A program made the position numbers and the translations under genes. Positions 16,914 to 25,790 of a DNA stretch of 64,000 nt are shown here, piece by piece (position 1 is the first letter of the stretch; each line of letters starts with the position of its first letter). Source of the stretch: Variovorax brevis (GTDB lineage Bacteria; Pseudomonadota; Gammaproteobacteria; Burkholderiales; Burkholderiaceae_C); contig NZ_JASZYG010000006.1 in NCBI RefSeq assembly GCF_030317105.1, positions 434,001 through 498,000 of the forward strand. Direction: 5' to 3'. The notes below the pieces were generated by a model, which was given only the letters and a program-made list of their open reading frames with translations, had not been told where the DNA came from and ran no database searches.

Positions 16914-16939
16914 AAAAAGGCGCCTGCCCGCCGGTTGAA

Positions 16940-16965
16940 TGCGTGCCCTTAAAAAGGGGCGCGCA
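16940..16965 (+). terminator. Stem-loop after the PhnB-like gene
   Basis: TGCGTGCCCTT pairs with AGGGGCGCGCA around an A-rich loop, with one bulge. It lies 27 bp after the PhnB-like stop and just before the AraC gene. There is no clear T-run, so it could also act in the AraC leader. Confidence 0.35.
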
Positions 16966-17001
16966 TTGCCACCGTCAGGCCATTCCGCTCCAATCGGCGG
17001 A

Positions 17002-17961
17002 ATGGATGCCTTGTCCGAAATCCTGAAGGTCGTGCAGCTCAACGGCGCGATCTTCTTCAACGCGCACTTCACCGCGCCTTGGTGCGTCCAGTCGCCTGCC
17101 GCGACGTCGCTCGCGCAAACCTTGGGCGTGGGCGAGGAGCGCGTGCTGCTCTACCACTACATGGTCGACGGCTCCTGCCTGGTCACGATGGAAGACATGG
17201 CGCCGGTGCGCCTCCATGCGGGCGACATCGTCGTTTTTCCTCATGGCGACGCGCACACGATGGCGTCGTCCACCGACGTTCAGCCGTTGCCGATGGACGC
17301 TCAGGCCGTCCTGCGCGAGCGCCCCAAGGTGCTGCACTTTGGCGGCGGCGGCGAATCGACGCGCTTCATCTGCGGCTACATGGTGTGCGATCCGCGCCTG
17401 TTCCACACGGTGCTGGCGGCGCTGTCGCGCGTGGTCACGGTGAGCCTGCTCGGCCTGGACCAGGGGCGCTGGCTGCAGGCCTCGGTGCAGCACGCCGTGG
17501 AAGAAGCGAGCGCACCCCGGCCCGGCACCGAGGGCCTGCTGGCCAAGCTGTCCGAGGTGATGGTGGTGGAAGCCTTGCGCCTGTATGTGGCGCAGCTCTC
17601 GCCCGAGCACACCGGCTGGCTCGCCGGCCTGCGCGACCGGGTCGTCGGCAAATGCCTGGCACTGATGCACGAGAAGCCCGCGCACGCGTGGACGGTGGAC
17701 TCCCTCGCCCGCGAGGTGGGCGCGTCGCGTTCTGTGCTGGCCGAACGCTTCACCCATTTCGTGGGCCAGTCGCCCATGCAGTACCTCGGCCGCTGGCGCA
17801 TGGCACTGGCCACGAACCACCTGCGGCGCAGCTCGCTGAGCGTGGCCCGCATTGCCGAGGAAGTGGGCTACGAAACCGACGCCGCGTTCAGCCGCGCGTT
17901 TCGTCGTGAATTCGGCGTGCCTCCCGCTACTTGGCGGCGGATGCAGGGCGGGCGGCCATGA
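17002..17961 (+). CDS. AraC-family regulator with cupin N-terminus
   Basis: The 319-residue protein has a cupin_6-type sensor domain (residues 1-190; FFNAHFTAPWCVQSP, then VRLHAGDIVVFPHGDAHTM) and a C-terminal double helix-turn-helix (ASRSVLAERFTHFVGQSPMQYL and VARIAEEVGYETDAAFSRAFRREFG). The family start MDALSEIL sets the ATG at 17002. Its last 35 bp overlap the end of the RND pump gene on the other strand. Its target is unknown; the PhnB-like gene upstream is a candidate. Confidence 0.92.
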   Translation: MDALSEILKVVQLNGAIFFNAHFTAPWCVQSPAATSLAQTLGVGEERVLLYHYMVDGSCLVTMEDMAPVRLHAGDIVVFPHGDAHTMASSTDVQPLPMDAQAVLRERPKVLHFGGGGESTRFICGYMVCDPRLFHTVLAALSRVVTVSLLGLDQGRWLQASVQHAVEEASAPRPGTEGLLAKLSEVMVVEALRLYVAQLSPEHTGWLAGLRDRVVGKCLALMHEKPAHAWTVDSLAREVGASRSVLAERFTHFVGQSPMQYLGRWRMALATNHLRRSSLSVARIAEEVGYETDAAFSRAFRREFGVPPATWRRMQGGRP

Positions 17962-20900
17962 AGTAGAGCACCGGGATGACGACCAGGGTCAGCAAGGTGC
18001 TGATGGAAATGCCGGAGATCAGCGAGATGGCCAGGCCGTTGAAGATCGGGTCGTCCAGGATGAACAAGGCCCCCAGCATCGCCGCCACCGCGGTCAACAG
18101 GATCGGTTGCGCACGGGTGGCGGCCGAGCGGATCACCGCCTCCTTCAATGGCATGCCTTCGATGCGCTTGCGCTGGATGAAGTCCACCAGCAGGATCGAG
18201 TTGCGCACGATGATGCCCGCCAGGGCGATCATGCCGATCATGCTGGTGGCGGTGTATTCCGCGCCCAGCAGCGCATGGCCGGGCAGGACGCCGACCACCG
18301 TCAGCGGAATCGGCGCCATGATGATCAGCGGCGTCAGGTACGAACGGAAATGCGCCACCACCAGCAGGTAGATCAGGACGAGTCCGAAGGCGTAGGTGAT
18401 GCCCATGTCGCGGAAGGTTTCCCCGGTGATCTTCCACTCGCCATCCCATTTCAGGCTGTAGCCGCGGTAGGGGTCGCCCGGCGGCCGGATGAAGTATTCC
18501 TCCAGCGTACCGCCGCCCGGAGGCTTGAGGGCAGCGATGCCGGCGCGGGCCGCGAACAGGCCGTAGAGCGGGCTGTCCACGCGGCCGGCCACGTCGCCGA
18601 TGACGTAGTTCACCGGCAGCAAGTCCTTGTGATAAGCCGGCTGTTCGCGAAGCGTGTCGGTGACGGTGACCAGTTCGCCAATCGGCACCAGTTGCCCCAT
18701 GCCGCCGCGCACATGCAACTGCAGCAGCGCATCGAGTTCGCCGTGGCGCTCGGCCGGCAGTTGCAGCAGCGCCGGTGCGGGGTACTTGCTTTCGTCGTGC
18801 AGCCAGGCCGCATCCTCCCCGGCCAGGCCGGCGCGCAAAGTGCTCACGATGGCGGCCTGCGACACGCCCAGCATCGCGGCCTTGCGACGATCAATGAGCA
18901 GCAGCTTGCGCGGCGCGGCGGCGGCGCTGCTGTCGTCCACGTCGACCACGCCCGGCGTGTGTTCCAGCACGGCGCGCACCGCCCGCGCGACCTGCAGCCG
19001 GCCATCCGCATCCGGCCCGTAGATCTCGGCGACCAGGGGCGACAGCACCGGCGGCCCCGGCGGCACTTCGACCAGCTTCACGTTGGCACCCAGGCGCCGG
19101 CCGATGGCCTGCAGGCCGGGCCGCAGCCGCTTGACGATGGCGTGGCTCTTCTGCGCGCGCTGTGACTTGTCCAGCAGCGTGACCTGCAAGTCGCCCACCT
19201 CGCCGCCGCTGCGCAGGTCGTACTGCCGCATCAGGCCGTTGAAGTTGATGGGCGAAGCCGTGCCGGCATAGGCCTGGTAGTGGCTCACCTCCGGTTGCTG
19301 CGCCAGGAACGCGCCGAGTTCATGCAGCACGCCCGCCGTCTGCTCGAGCGGCGTGCCCACGGGCATGTCGACCACGACCTGGAACTCCGACTTGTTGTCG
19401 AAGGGCAGCATCTTCAGCACGACCAGTCCCATCATCGGCAGGGCGAGTGCGCCCGCGATGAGCACCGCCACGCCGGCCGCCAGCAGGCGCCGGTTGCGTT
19501 GCCCGCGACCCTTGTCGAGCAGCGGCGCCAATACCCGTTCGAACAGGCGGTCCAGCCAGGCCGCGAACCTGCCGCCGCCCCGGTGGTCGTGGACCCCGGA
19601 AGGCCGCATCCACAATCGCGACAACCAGGGCGTGACACTGAACGCGATGCCCAGCGACAGCAACATTCCCATGCTGGCGTTGATCGGGATGGGGCTCATG
19701 TACGGCCCGGTGAGGCCGGTGAGAAAAGCCATCGGCAACAAGGCCGCGATGACGGTGAGCGTGGCCAGCACCGTCGGGCCGCCCACCTCGTCCACCGCGG
19801 CGGGAATCAGTTGCGAAAGCGTCCGCTTCGGATGCGCTTGTTGTTGCCGGTGGATGTTCTCCACCACCACGATGGCGTCGTCCACCAGGATGCCAATGGA
19901 GAAGATCAGCGCGAACAAGGACACGCGATTGAGCGTGAAGCCCCAGGCCCACGAAGCGAACAAGGTGCCTGCCAGCGTCAGCACCACGGCGACTCCGACG
20001 ATGGCCGCCTCGCGCGGCCCCAGCGTGAGAAACACCAGGGCCACCACGCAGGCCGTGGCGAAGAGCAGCTTCTTGATCAGCGTGTGTGCCTTGTCGTTGG
20101 CCGTGACGCCGTAGTTGCGGCTCTGGACCACCTCCACGCCGTGGGGAATCACGGTGTTGCGCACATCATCGACGCGCCGCAGTACGCCCTTGGCCACGTC
20201 GATGGCGTTCTCGCCCGGCTTCTTGGAAATCTGGATGGTCACCGCCGGGTATTCGGCCGCCTCGGCGCCGCCGGTGCCGTGCCAAACGTAGTGCCTTGCG
20301 GGCGGGACGCCCTCGCGCACCGTTGCCACCTCCTGCAGGTAGACGGGCTTGCCATTGCGCACGCCGATCACCAGCTCGCCCAGTTCGCGGGCATCGTGCA
20401 GCCAGGGCCCGGTCTCGACCGCGACGGCGCGGTTGCCGCCCAGCAACTCGCCCACCGGTGCGCCCATGTTGGCCGCTTGCAGCGCCTGCCGCAGTTCGAC
20501 GATGGTGACGCCGGCGCTGGCCATGCGCTGCGGATCGATCTCCACCAGCGCCGCACGGCCGGGCCCTCCCAGGGTGCTCACTTCGCGCGTGCCGGGTACG
20601 CGCTGGAGGTCGATCTCCAGGCTGTGCGCCACGCGCTCCAGTTCCTGCGGCCCGATGCTCCGATCCCGCGAGTACAAGCTCAGGGCCACGATGGGGATGT
20701 CGTCGATGCCCACAGGCTTGACCATCGGCTGGCCCACGCCCAAGCCGCGCGGCAGCCAGTCGGCATGGGCGTTGACCGCGTCGTACAGCCGCACCAGCGC
20801 CTCGGTGCGCGGCACGCCCACCTTGAACTGCACCGTCAGCGCTGCCACGCCCGGCTTCGAGACCGACATGACGTGCTCGACGCCCGTGATCTGGCTGAGC

Positions 20901-21133
20901 ACCTGCTCGGCCGGCGTCGCCACCATCTGTTCCACGTCACGCACCGACGCCCCGGCAAAAGGGACGAACACATTGGCCATCGTCACGCTGATCTGCGGCT
21001 CTTCCTCGCGCGGGGTCACCAGCACGGCGGTGATGCCCAGCAGCAGGACGACCAGCGCCAGCAGCGGCGTGATCTGCGCCGCCTGGAAATACGCGGCGAT
21101 CCTGCCGGGCAGGCCAAGCGCTTCGTTCGTCAT
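17927..21133 (-). CDS. RND efflux transporter, inner-membrane pump
   Basis: The 1068-residue protein is of resistance-nodulation-division pump size. TM1 is at about residues 20-40, followed by the large periplasmic porter loop. The proton-relay acids lie in TM4 as LVDDAIVVVENIHR, and a second porter loop and TM8-12 follow, ending near the C-terminus with the helix TLLTLVVIPVLYFMAARP. It expels lipophilic or ionic compounds using the proton gradient. The gene follows the adaptor gene by 8 bp. No outer-membrane channel gene is in the cluster, so it probably recruits one elsewhere. It resembles the HAE-like or metal-unassigned MmpL-type acriflavine group. Confidence 0.93.
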   Translation of the reverse strand: MTNEALGLPGRIAAYFQAAQITPLLALVVLLLGITAVLVTPREEEPQISVTMANVFVPFAGASVRDVEQMVATPAEQVLSQITGVEHVMSVSKPGVAALTVQFKVGVPRTEALVRLYDAVNAHADWLPRGLGVGQPMVKPVGIDDIPIVALSLYSRDRSIGPQELERVAHSLEIDLQRVPGTREVSTLGGPGRAALVEIDPQRMASAGVTIVELRQALQAANMGAPVGELLGGNRAVAVETGPWLHDARELGELVIGVRNGKPVYLQEVATVREGVPPARHYVWHGTGGAEAAEYPAVTIQISKKPGENAIDVAKGVLRRVDDVRNTVIPHGVEVVQSRNYGVTANDKAHTLIKKLLFATACVVALVFLTLGPREAAIVGVAVVLTLAGTLFASWAWGFTLNRVSLFALIFSIGILVDDAIVVVENIHRQQQAHPKRTLSQLIPAAVDEVGGPTVLATLTVIAALLPMAFLTGLTGPYMSPIPINASMGMLLSLGIAFSVTPWLSRLWMRPSGVHDHRGGGRFAAWLDRLFERVLAPLLDKGRGQRNRRLLAAGVAVLIAGALALPMMGLVVLKMLPFDNKSEFQVVVDMPVGTPLEQTAGVLHELGAFLAQQPEVSHYQAYAGTASPINFNGLMRQYDLRSGGEVGDLQVTLLDKSQRAQKSHAIVKRLRPGLQAIGRRLGANVKLVEVPPGPPVLSPLVAEIYGPDADGRLQVARAVRAVLEHTPGVVDVDDSSAAAAPRKLLLIDRRKAAMLGVSQAAIVSTLRAGLAGEDAAWLHDESKYPAPALLQLPAERHGELDALLQLHVRGGMGQLVPIGELVTVTDTLREQPAYHKDLLPVNYVIGDVAGRVDSPLYGLFAARAGIAALKPPGGGTLEEYFIRPPGDPYRGYSLKWDGEWKITGETFRDMGITYAFGLVLIYLLVVAHFRSYLTPLIIMAPIPLTVVGVLPGHALLGAEYTATSMIGMIALAGIIVRNSILLVDFIQRKRIEGMPLKEAVIRSAATRAQPILLTAVAAMLGALFILDDPIFNGLAISLISGISISTLLTLVVIPVLYFMAARPASAAK

Positions 21134-21141
21134 GATCGACC

Positions 21142-22233
21142 TCAGCGAATCCGCGCGGCCGCCTGCGGATCGAGCGCCACGCGTTCACCGGCCGTCACGC
21201 CGCTGAGGATCTCGATCTGGCTGCCTTCGCTGCGCCCGGGCCGCACCTGACGCAACAGGGGCTTGCCGTCCTTGCCGATCACGTAGACGGCTGCGAACTC
21301 CGGGCGGCGCACCAGCGATTGCGAGGGCACGAAGAGTCGTGCATCTGCCGCGCCCGAACCAGCACCGGGCAGCCAAGCGCGGGCGAACATGCCGGGTGCG
21401 GCATCCGTATTGGCTGGCAGGTCCATGCGCAACTCCAGCGTGTGGCTGGCCGCATCGACCGTGGGCATCAACTGGACTTGGACCGGCTTGATCAGGCCCG
21501 CTACCGCGCCGGGGATCTCGGCTTGGGGCGCCAGTGGCCCACCCAACCTTTCTGCAGCAGTCTGCGGGATCGCGGCAGTGACGCGCAATGCCGACGGGTC
21601 GTACAGCGTCAACAGCGGCCGTCCCGGCATGGCCATATCACCCAGCACGACGGACACGCTGGCGACCACGCCGCCGTAGGGTGCCTTGACGACGTAGAAC
21701 CCAGACTGGATCCTGGCGGCCCCGGCGCTGGCGAGTTGCGCTGCGGCTTCGGCCTGCGAAGTCTTGAAGCGGGCATCCGCATGGTCGAGCGCTGCGTGGC
21801 TGATGTAGCCCTGCGAGAAGAGCTGCTGCTGCCGCTCGAAGTCGCGGGTGGCCATGTCCATCGCAGCCCGTGCGGCGCGCGCCTGGGCCGCGCCGGCGGC
21901 GGCCGTCTGCTCCGCCGCCCGCGCGTCGATGCGCATCAGGACCTCGCCGGCGCGCGCCTTGTCGCCGGCGCGCACCTGAATGGCGATCACCGCGCCGGGC
22001 ACCTGCGCGGCGACGACGGTCTGGCGCAGCGCCTCGACCACGCCTTCGTACGGGGTGTTCGCGGAGCTGTCCCGGGCGGCGACCATTGCTGTGGAAAGGG
22101 CCGGCAATCCATCGGCCGGCGCCGGCCCCGGCGGACTGGCGAGCGCCGCAGTCGCCGCGATCGCCAGGACGGCGTGCAGCGCGCGGCGAGCCAAGCGAGT
22201 CGGCAGCCGGCGCATCGATGGACGCTTCGTCAT
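21142..22233 (-). CDS. RND efflux periplasmic adaptor (membrane fusion protein)
   Basis: The 363-residue adaptor begins with a positively charged Sec signal (hydrophobic core ALHAVLAIAATAALA) lacking a lipobox cysteine. The lipoyl-like half is VVAAQVPGAVIAIQVRAGDKARAGEVL, then an Ala/Gln-rich helical hairpin (about residues 105-175), the second lipoyl half VKAPYGGVVASVSVVLGDMAMPG, and the beta-barrel. It couples the pump to an outer-membrane channel. The ATG at 22233 leaves 32 bp after the diiron gene; a later ATG at 22215 is possible. Confidence 0.9.
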   Translation of the reverse strand: MTKRPSMRRLPTRLARRALHAVLAIAATAALASPPGPAPADGLPALSTAMVAARDSSANTPYEGVVEALRQTVVAAQVPGAVIAIQVRAGDKARAGEVLMRIDARAAEQTAAAGAAQARAARAAMDMATRDFERQQQLFSQGYISHAALDHADARFKTSQAEAAAQLASAGAARIQSGFYVVKAPYGGVVASVSVVLGDMAMPGRPLLTLYDPSALRVTAAIPQTAAERLGGPLAPQAEIPGAVAGLIKPVQVQLMPTVDAASHTLELRMDLPANTDAAPGMFARAWLPGAGSGAADARLFVPSQSLVRRPEFAAVYVIGKDGKPLLRQVRPGRSEGSQIEILSGVTAGERVALDPQAAARIR

Positions 22234-22265
22234 GGCCGTGTCGTCCTGACGATTGGGCCAAACTC

Positions 22266-23234
22266 TCAGGCCAGCGCCGCCATGCGCGAAGCATCGGCCG
22301 GCGCGGCATACAGCAGCGGCGCGAGCGCACCATTCACACGCTCGATCTGGGCGGGACTCATCGTGCCGAACAGGACCTTCTGGAAGCGCGGCTGCATGAC
22401 GCCCGAAACGATGTATTGCCACCTGTAGGCCTTGAGGAAGGTCGCCGCGACCATCTCCCGCTGCGCGGCCGCGAAGTCGCCGTGCGCAACGTCCAGGAAG
22501 TACGCCGCATCGGCAGCGGCCTGGGCCTGCAGGATCTGGTCCACCGCGACGACGAGTTCAATCAATTCACCGATGGCCATGTCGCGCTGCGCTGGCGTCA
22601 GCTTGGCGTCGGCGCTCATGAACTCGAGTTCGTCGAGCACCGCGTGCTGCGATTCCTCCTTCCAGTGGAACAGGAACACGTCGCGCCAGAGTTCGCAGAT
22701 GTCGGCCTCGGCCGCGATGCTGGCGCGGTAGTGCGCCTGCGTGAACAGCTCGATGTCCAGGGTCAGCGCCATCACGGCCCAGGTGCTCTTGCCGAGCACC
22801 GCCACGGCCACGGCGTTCGGCTCGGCTGCCGGCCTGTAGCCGGCAGGCATGTCGGCGTCCATCATGGCCTCGAGGCGGCGGAACAGTTCCTGGTGCTTGA
22901 TCTCCTCGCCGGCCATGCGCACCAGGGCTTCCAGCGCGACCTGGTCACCCAGCGCGTGCGCGCCGCTGATGTCCAGCACCTTGGCGCTGATGAAGCGCTC
23001 GACCAGGCCGAAGATGTACGCATAGCTGCGGCCCTGCACCTGGCTGAACAGGCGGCGGTCAGCGCCCTGGAGAAACGGAAGCTCTCCTGCGAGTGACAAA
23101 GCGCCCGGCAGGAAGGGCTTGCCCAGGTCGAAGCGGCGGCCGCGCAGGACATCGCGGTCGATGTCCCAGCGCACGCGTTCCGAATTGGCGATGACCTTGG
23201 CGTACGAAGCTGTGGTGGTGGAAATGCCTTGCAT
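22266..23234 (-). CDS. Ferritin-like diiron protein (AurF/oxygenase-like)
   Basis: The 322-residue helical protein carries a full carboxylate-bridged diiron set: E79 (FGLVERF), E111xxH114 (GEEIKHQE), E162 (LDIELF) and E194xxH197 (EESQHAVLDE). This two-times E + ExxH spacing is that of ferritin-like oxidases and N-oxygenases. It resembles AurF-type proteins in length and in its tail, though assignment to that exact family is tentative. It is the first gene of a three-gene unit with the RND adaptor and pump, so its substrate or product may be the pump's cargo. AAGGAG precedes the ATG at 23234. Confidence 0.8.
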   Translation of the reverse strand: MQGISTTTASYAKVIANSERVRWDIDRDVLRGRRFDLGKPFLPGALSLAGELPFLQGADRRLFSQVQGRSYAYIFGLVERFISAKVLDISGAHALGDQVALEALVRMAGEEIKHQELFRRLEAMMDADMPAGYRPAAEPNAVAVAVLGKSTWAVMALTLDIELFTQAHYRASIAAEADICELWRDVFLFHWKEESQHAVLDELEFMSADAKLTPAQRDMAIGELIELVVAVDQILQAQAAADAAYFLDVAHGDFAAAQREMVAATFLKAYRWQYIVSGVMQPRFQKVLFGTMSPAQIERVNGALAPLLYAAPADASRMAALA

Positions 23235-23389
23235 GATGTGCTCCTTGAATGAAAGTTGGCAGGAGCAATTCTTCGCGCCGGGCCCCGCGCTGAACATGGC
23301 AGGCGCTCGGTCAAAACTGTCAGAGGCTCCGGATCGGCTGGCTTGCGCGCTGGATTCCGGCGGTTTCGAAGCGACAACGTTGCCGAAGG

Positions 23390-25759
23390 CTAACCGCAGC
23401 CTGCGGCGGCTTGTGATTCTTCAGAGCGAGCGAGCACAGCCTCATCAGACCGCGCCGCGTTGGCATCCGCCACCGTGAGCGCCGTCATGTTGACGATGCG
23501 TCGTACCGTCGCGCTCGGCGTCAGGATGTGCACCGGCTTGGCGGCGCCCAGGAGCACCGGGCCGATGGCGATGTTTCCGCCGGCCGCAGTCTTGAGCAGG
23601 TTGTAGGCGATGTTGGCAGCGTCGAGGTTGGGGAACACCAGCAGGTTGGCGTCGCCCTCCAGCGCGCTGCGCGGCATCACGGCGGCGCGCTGCTTGCCGT
23701 CGAGCGCCACGTCGCCGTGCATCTCGCCGTCAACTTCGAGCCAGGGGGCTTGCTCGCGCAGCAACGCCAGCGTGGTGCGCATCTTGAGCGCCGTTGGCAA
23801 GTTGCTCGTCCCGAAGTTGGAGTGCGACAGCAGTGCCACCTTGGGCTGGATGCCAAAGCGCAACATCTCTTCGGCCGCCAGCACCGTGATCTCGGTCAAT
23901 TCCTCGGGCGTCGGGTCGTAGTTGACATGGGTATCGACAAGGAACACTTGTCGGTCCGGCAACAGCAGGCCGCTCATGCAGGCATAGATCGGCACGTCCT
24001 GGGCAGTACTTTCTGCACCGCCCGGTCGCTTGCCGATGACCTGGTCGATGTACGGAAGGTGCAACTGGGTCGTGCCCCAGGTGCCGCAGATCATTCCATC
24101 GACATCGCCGGTATGCAGCAGCATCGCGCCGATGAGCGTGAGTCGCCGGCGCATTTCGATCTTGGCCGTTTGCATCGTCACGCCCTGCCGCTCGCCCATG
24201 CGGTGATAGGCTTGCCAGAACGCGCGGTAGCGATGGTCCTGCTCGACGTTGACGATGTCGTAGTCCAGTTCTTCCTTCAGGCGCAAGCCGAACTTCTCGA
24301 TACGCTGCGCGATGACGGCCGGGCGCCCGATCAGCGTCGGTCGCGCAAGACCTTCATCGACGACCACTTGCGCTGCACGAAGCACGCGCTCCTCCTCGCC
24401 TTCGCAGAAGGCCACGCGCTTGTTCACCGCACGCCGGGCTGCGTCGAAGATCGGCTTCATGGTGGTTCCCGATGCGTAGACAAAGCTTTCCAGCCTGGCG
24501 CGATAGGCGTCCATGTCGGTGATCGGCCGCATGGCCACGCCGCTGTCAGCCGCCGCCTGGGCCACGGCCGGCGCGATGCGCGTCATGAGGCGGGGATCGA
24601 AGGGCTTGGGGATCAGGTAGTCGCGGCCGAAGCTGAGCTTTTCACCGGCATAGGCCGCGGCGACCCGCTCGCTCTGCTCGGCCTGCGCCAGGTCGGCAAT
24701 GGCGCGCACCGCTGCGATCTCCATCTCGTCGGTGATCGTTGTCGCGCCTGCATCGAGCGCGCCGCGGAAGATGTACGGAAAGCACAGGACGTTGTTGACC
24801 TGGTTCGGGTAGTCCGCTCGCCCGGTGGCCATGATGATGTCGTCGCGCACCGACCGGGCGTCCTCCGGCGAGATCTCGGGGTTCGGGTTCGCCAGCGCGA
24901 AGATCACCGGATTGGCGGCCATTGTCGCGACCATGGCGGGCTTTAGCACGCCACCGGCCGAAAGGCCGAGAAACACGTCTGCGCCGTCGATGACCTGCGA
25001 CAACGTTCGCTTGCCGGTCTTCTGCATGTACTGGCGCTTGTCTTCGTCCATGAGCGCTTCGCGGCCTTCGTAGACCACGCCGGCCAAGTCGGTCACGAAG
25101 ACGTTCTCGCGCTTCAGGCCCACCTTGAGCAGCAGGTTCAAGCAGGCCAAGGCCGCGGCTCCGGCGCCCGAGGTCACGAGCTTGACCTCTTCAATGTTCT
25201 TGCCAGCCACTTTCAGTGCATTCAGGATGGCCGCCGCCACGGTGATCGCTGTTCCATGCTGGTCGTCGTGGAACACAGGGATCTTCATGCGCTTGCGCAG
25301 TTCGCGCTCGACGTAGAAGCAATCGGGCGCCTTGATGTCCTCGAGGTTGATGGCGCCAAAGGTCGGCTCCAGCGCGGCGATGACCTCAACAAGCTTCTTC
25401 GGGTCCTTTTCGTCGATCTCGATGTCGAACACATCAACGCCGGCGAACTTCTTGAAGAGAACGGCCTTGCCTTCCATCACCGGCTTGGACGCCAGGGCGC
25501 CGATGTCGCCCAGACCCAGGACGGCGGTGCCGTTCGAGATCACGGCCACGAGGTTCCCGCGTGCGGTGTACTTGAAGGCGGTGGCGGGGTCGCGCACGAT
25601 CTCTTCGCATGGCGCCGCCACGCCAGGCGAGTAAGCGAGCGACAAATCCCGCTGATTGAACAGCGGCTTGGTGGCGGTGATCGCGAGCTTTCCAGCAGGC
25701 GCCTGGGAGTGGTAGTCGAGGGCGGCTTGTCGAAAGCCGGTGTTGTCGGGGGTGGTCAT
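23390..25759 (-). CDS. maeB: NADP-dependent malic enzyme, malic + phosphotransacetylase-like domains
   Basis: The 789-residue protein decarboxylates malate to pyruvate. The N-terminal malic-enzyme domain (about 1-430) has SLAYSPGVAAPC, GKAVLFKKFAGVDVF and the NAD(P) fold TSGAGAAALACLNLL. A C-terminal phosphotransacetylase-like domain (from about 445) is typical of MaeB and usually regulatory. The length is slightly over the usual 760, mostly from a short C-terminal extension. The ATG at 25759 is the family start; the frame runs further 5' into dctA. It lies 31 bp downstream of dctA, so imported C4 acids can go straight to pyruvate. Confidence 0.95.
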   Translation of the reverse strand: MTTPDNTGFRQAALDYHSQAPAGKLAITATKPLFNQRDLSLAYSPGVAAPCEEIVRDPATAFKYTARGNLVAVISNGTAVLGLGDIGALASKPVMEGKAVLFKKFAGVDVFDIEIDEKDPKKLVEVIAALEPTFGAINLEDIKAPDCFYVERELRKRMKIPVFHDDQHGTAITVAAAILNALKVAGKNIEEVKLVTSGAGAAALACLNLLLKVGLKRENVFVTDLAGVVYEGREALMDEDKRQYMQKTGKRTLSQVIDGADVFLGLSAGGVLKPAMVATMAANPVIFALANPNPEISPEDARSVRDDIIMATGRADYPNQVNNVLCFPYIFRGALDAGATTITDEMEIAAVRAIADLAQAEQSERVAAAYAGEKLSFGRDYLIPKPFDPRLMTRIAPAVAQAAADSGVAMRPITDMDAYRARLESFVYASGTTMKPIFDAARRAVNKRVAFCEGEEERVLRAAQVVVDEGLARPTLIGRPAVIAQRIEKFGLRLKEELDYDIVNVEQDHRYRAFWQAYHRMGERQGVTMQTAKIEMRRRLTLIGAMLLHTGDVDGMICGTWGTTQLHLPYIDQVIGKRPGGAESTAQDVPIYACMSGLLLPDRQVFLVDTHVNYDPTPEELTEITVLAAEEMLRFGIQPKVALLSHSNFGTSNLPTALKMRTTLALLREQAPWLEVDGEMHGDVALDGKQRAAVMPRSALEGDANLLVFPNLDAANIAYNLLKTAAGGNIAIGPVLLGAAKPVHILTPSATVRRIVNMTALTVADANAARSDEAVLARSEESQAAAGCG

Positions 25760-25790
25760 GGGAGTGGCAGGCTGTTTGTTGAATGTTGGA

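Noticed and set aside
16912..16920. A-run after the PhnB-like gene as a minus-strand terminator T-tract
   Set aside because: No minus-strand gene lies upstream of it to terminate, and the hairpin nearby is better placed for the plus strand.
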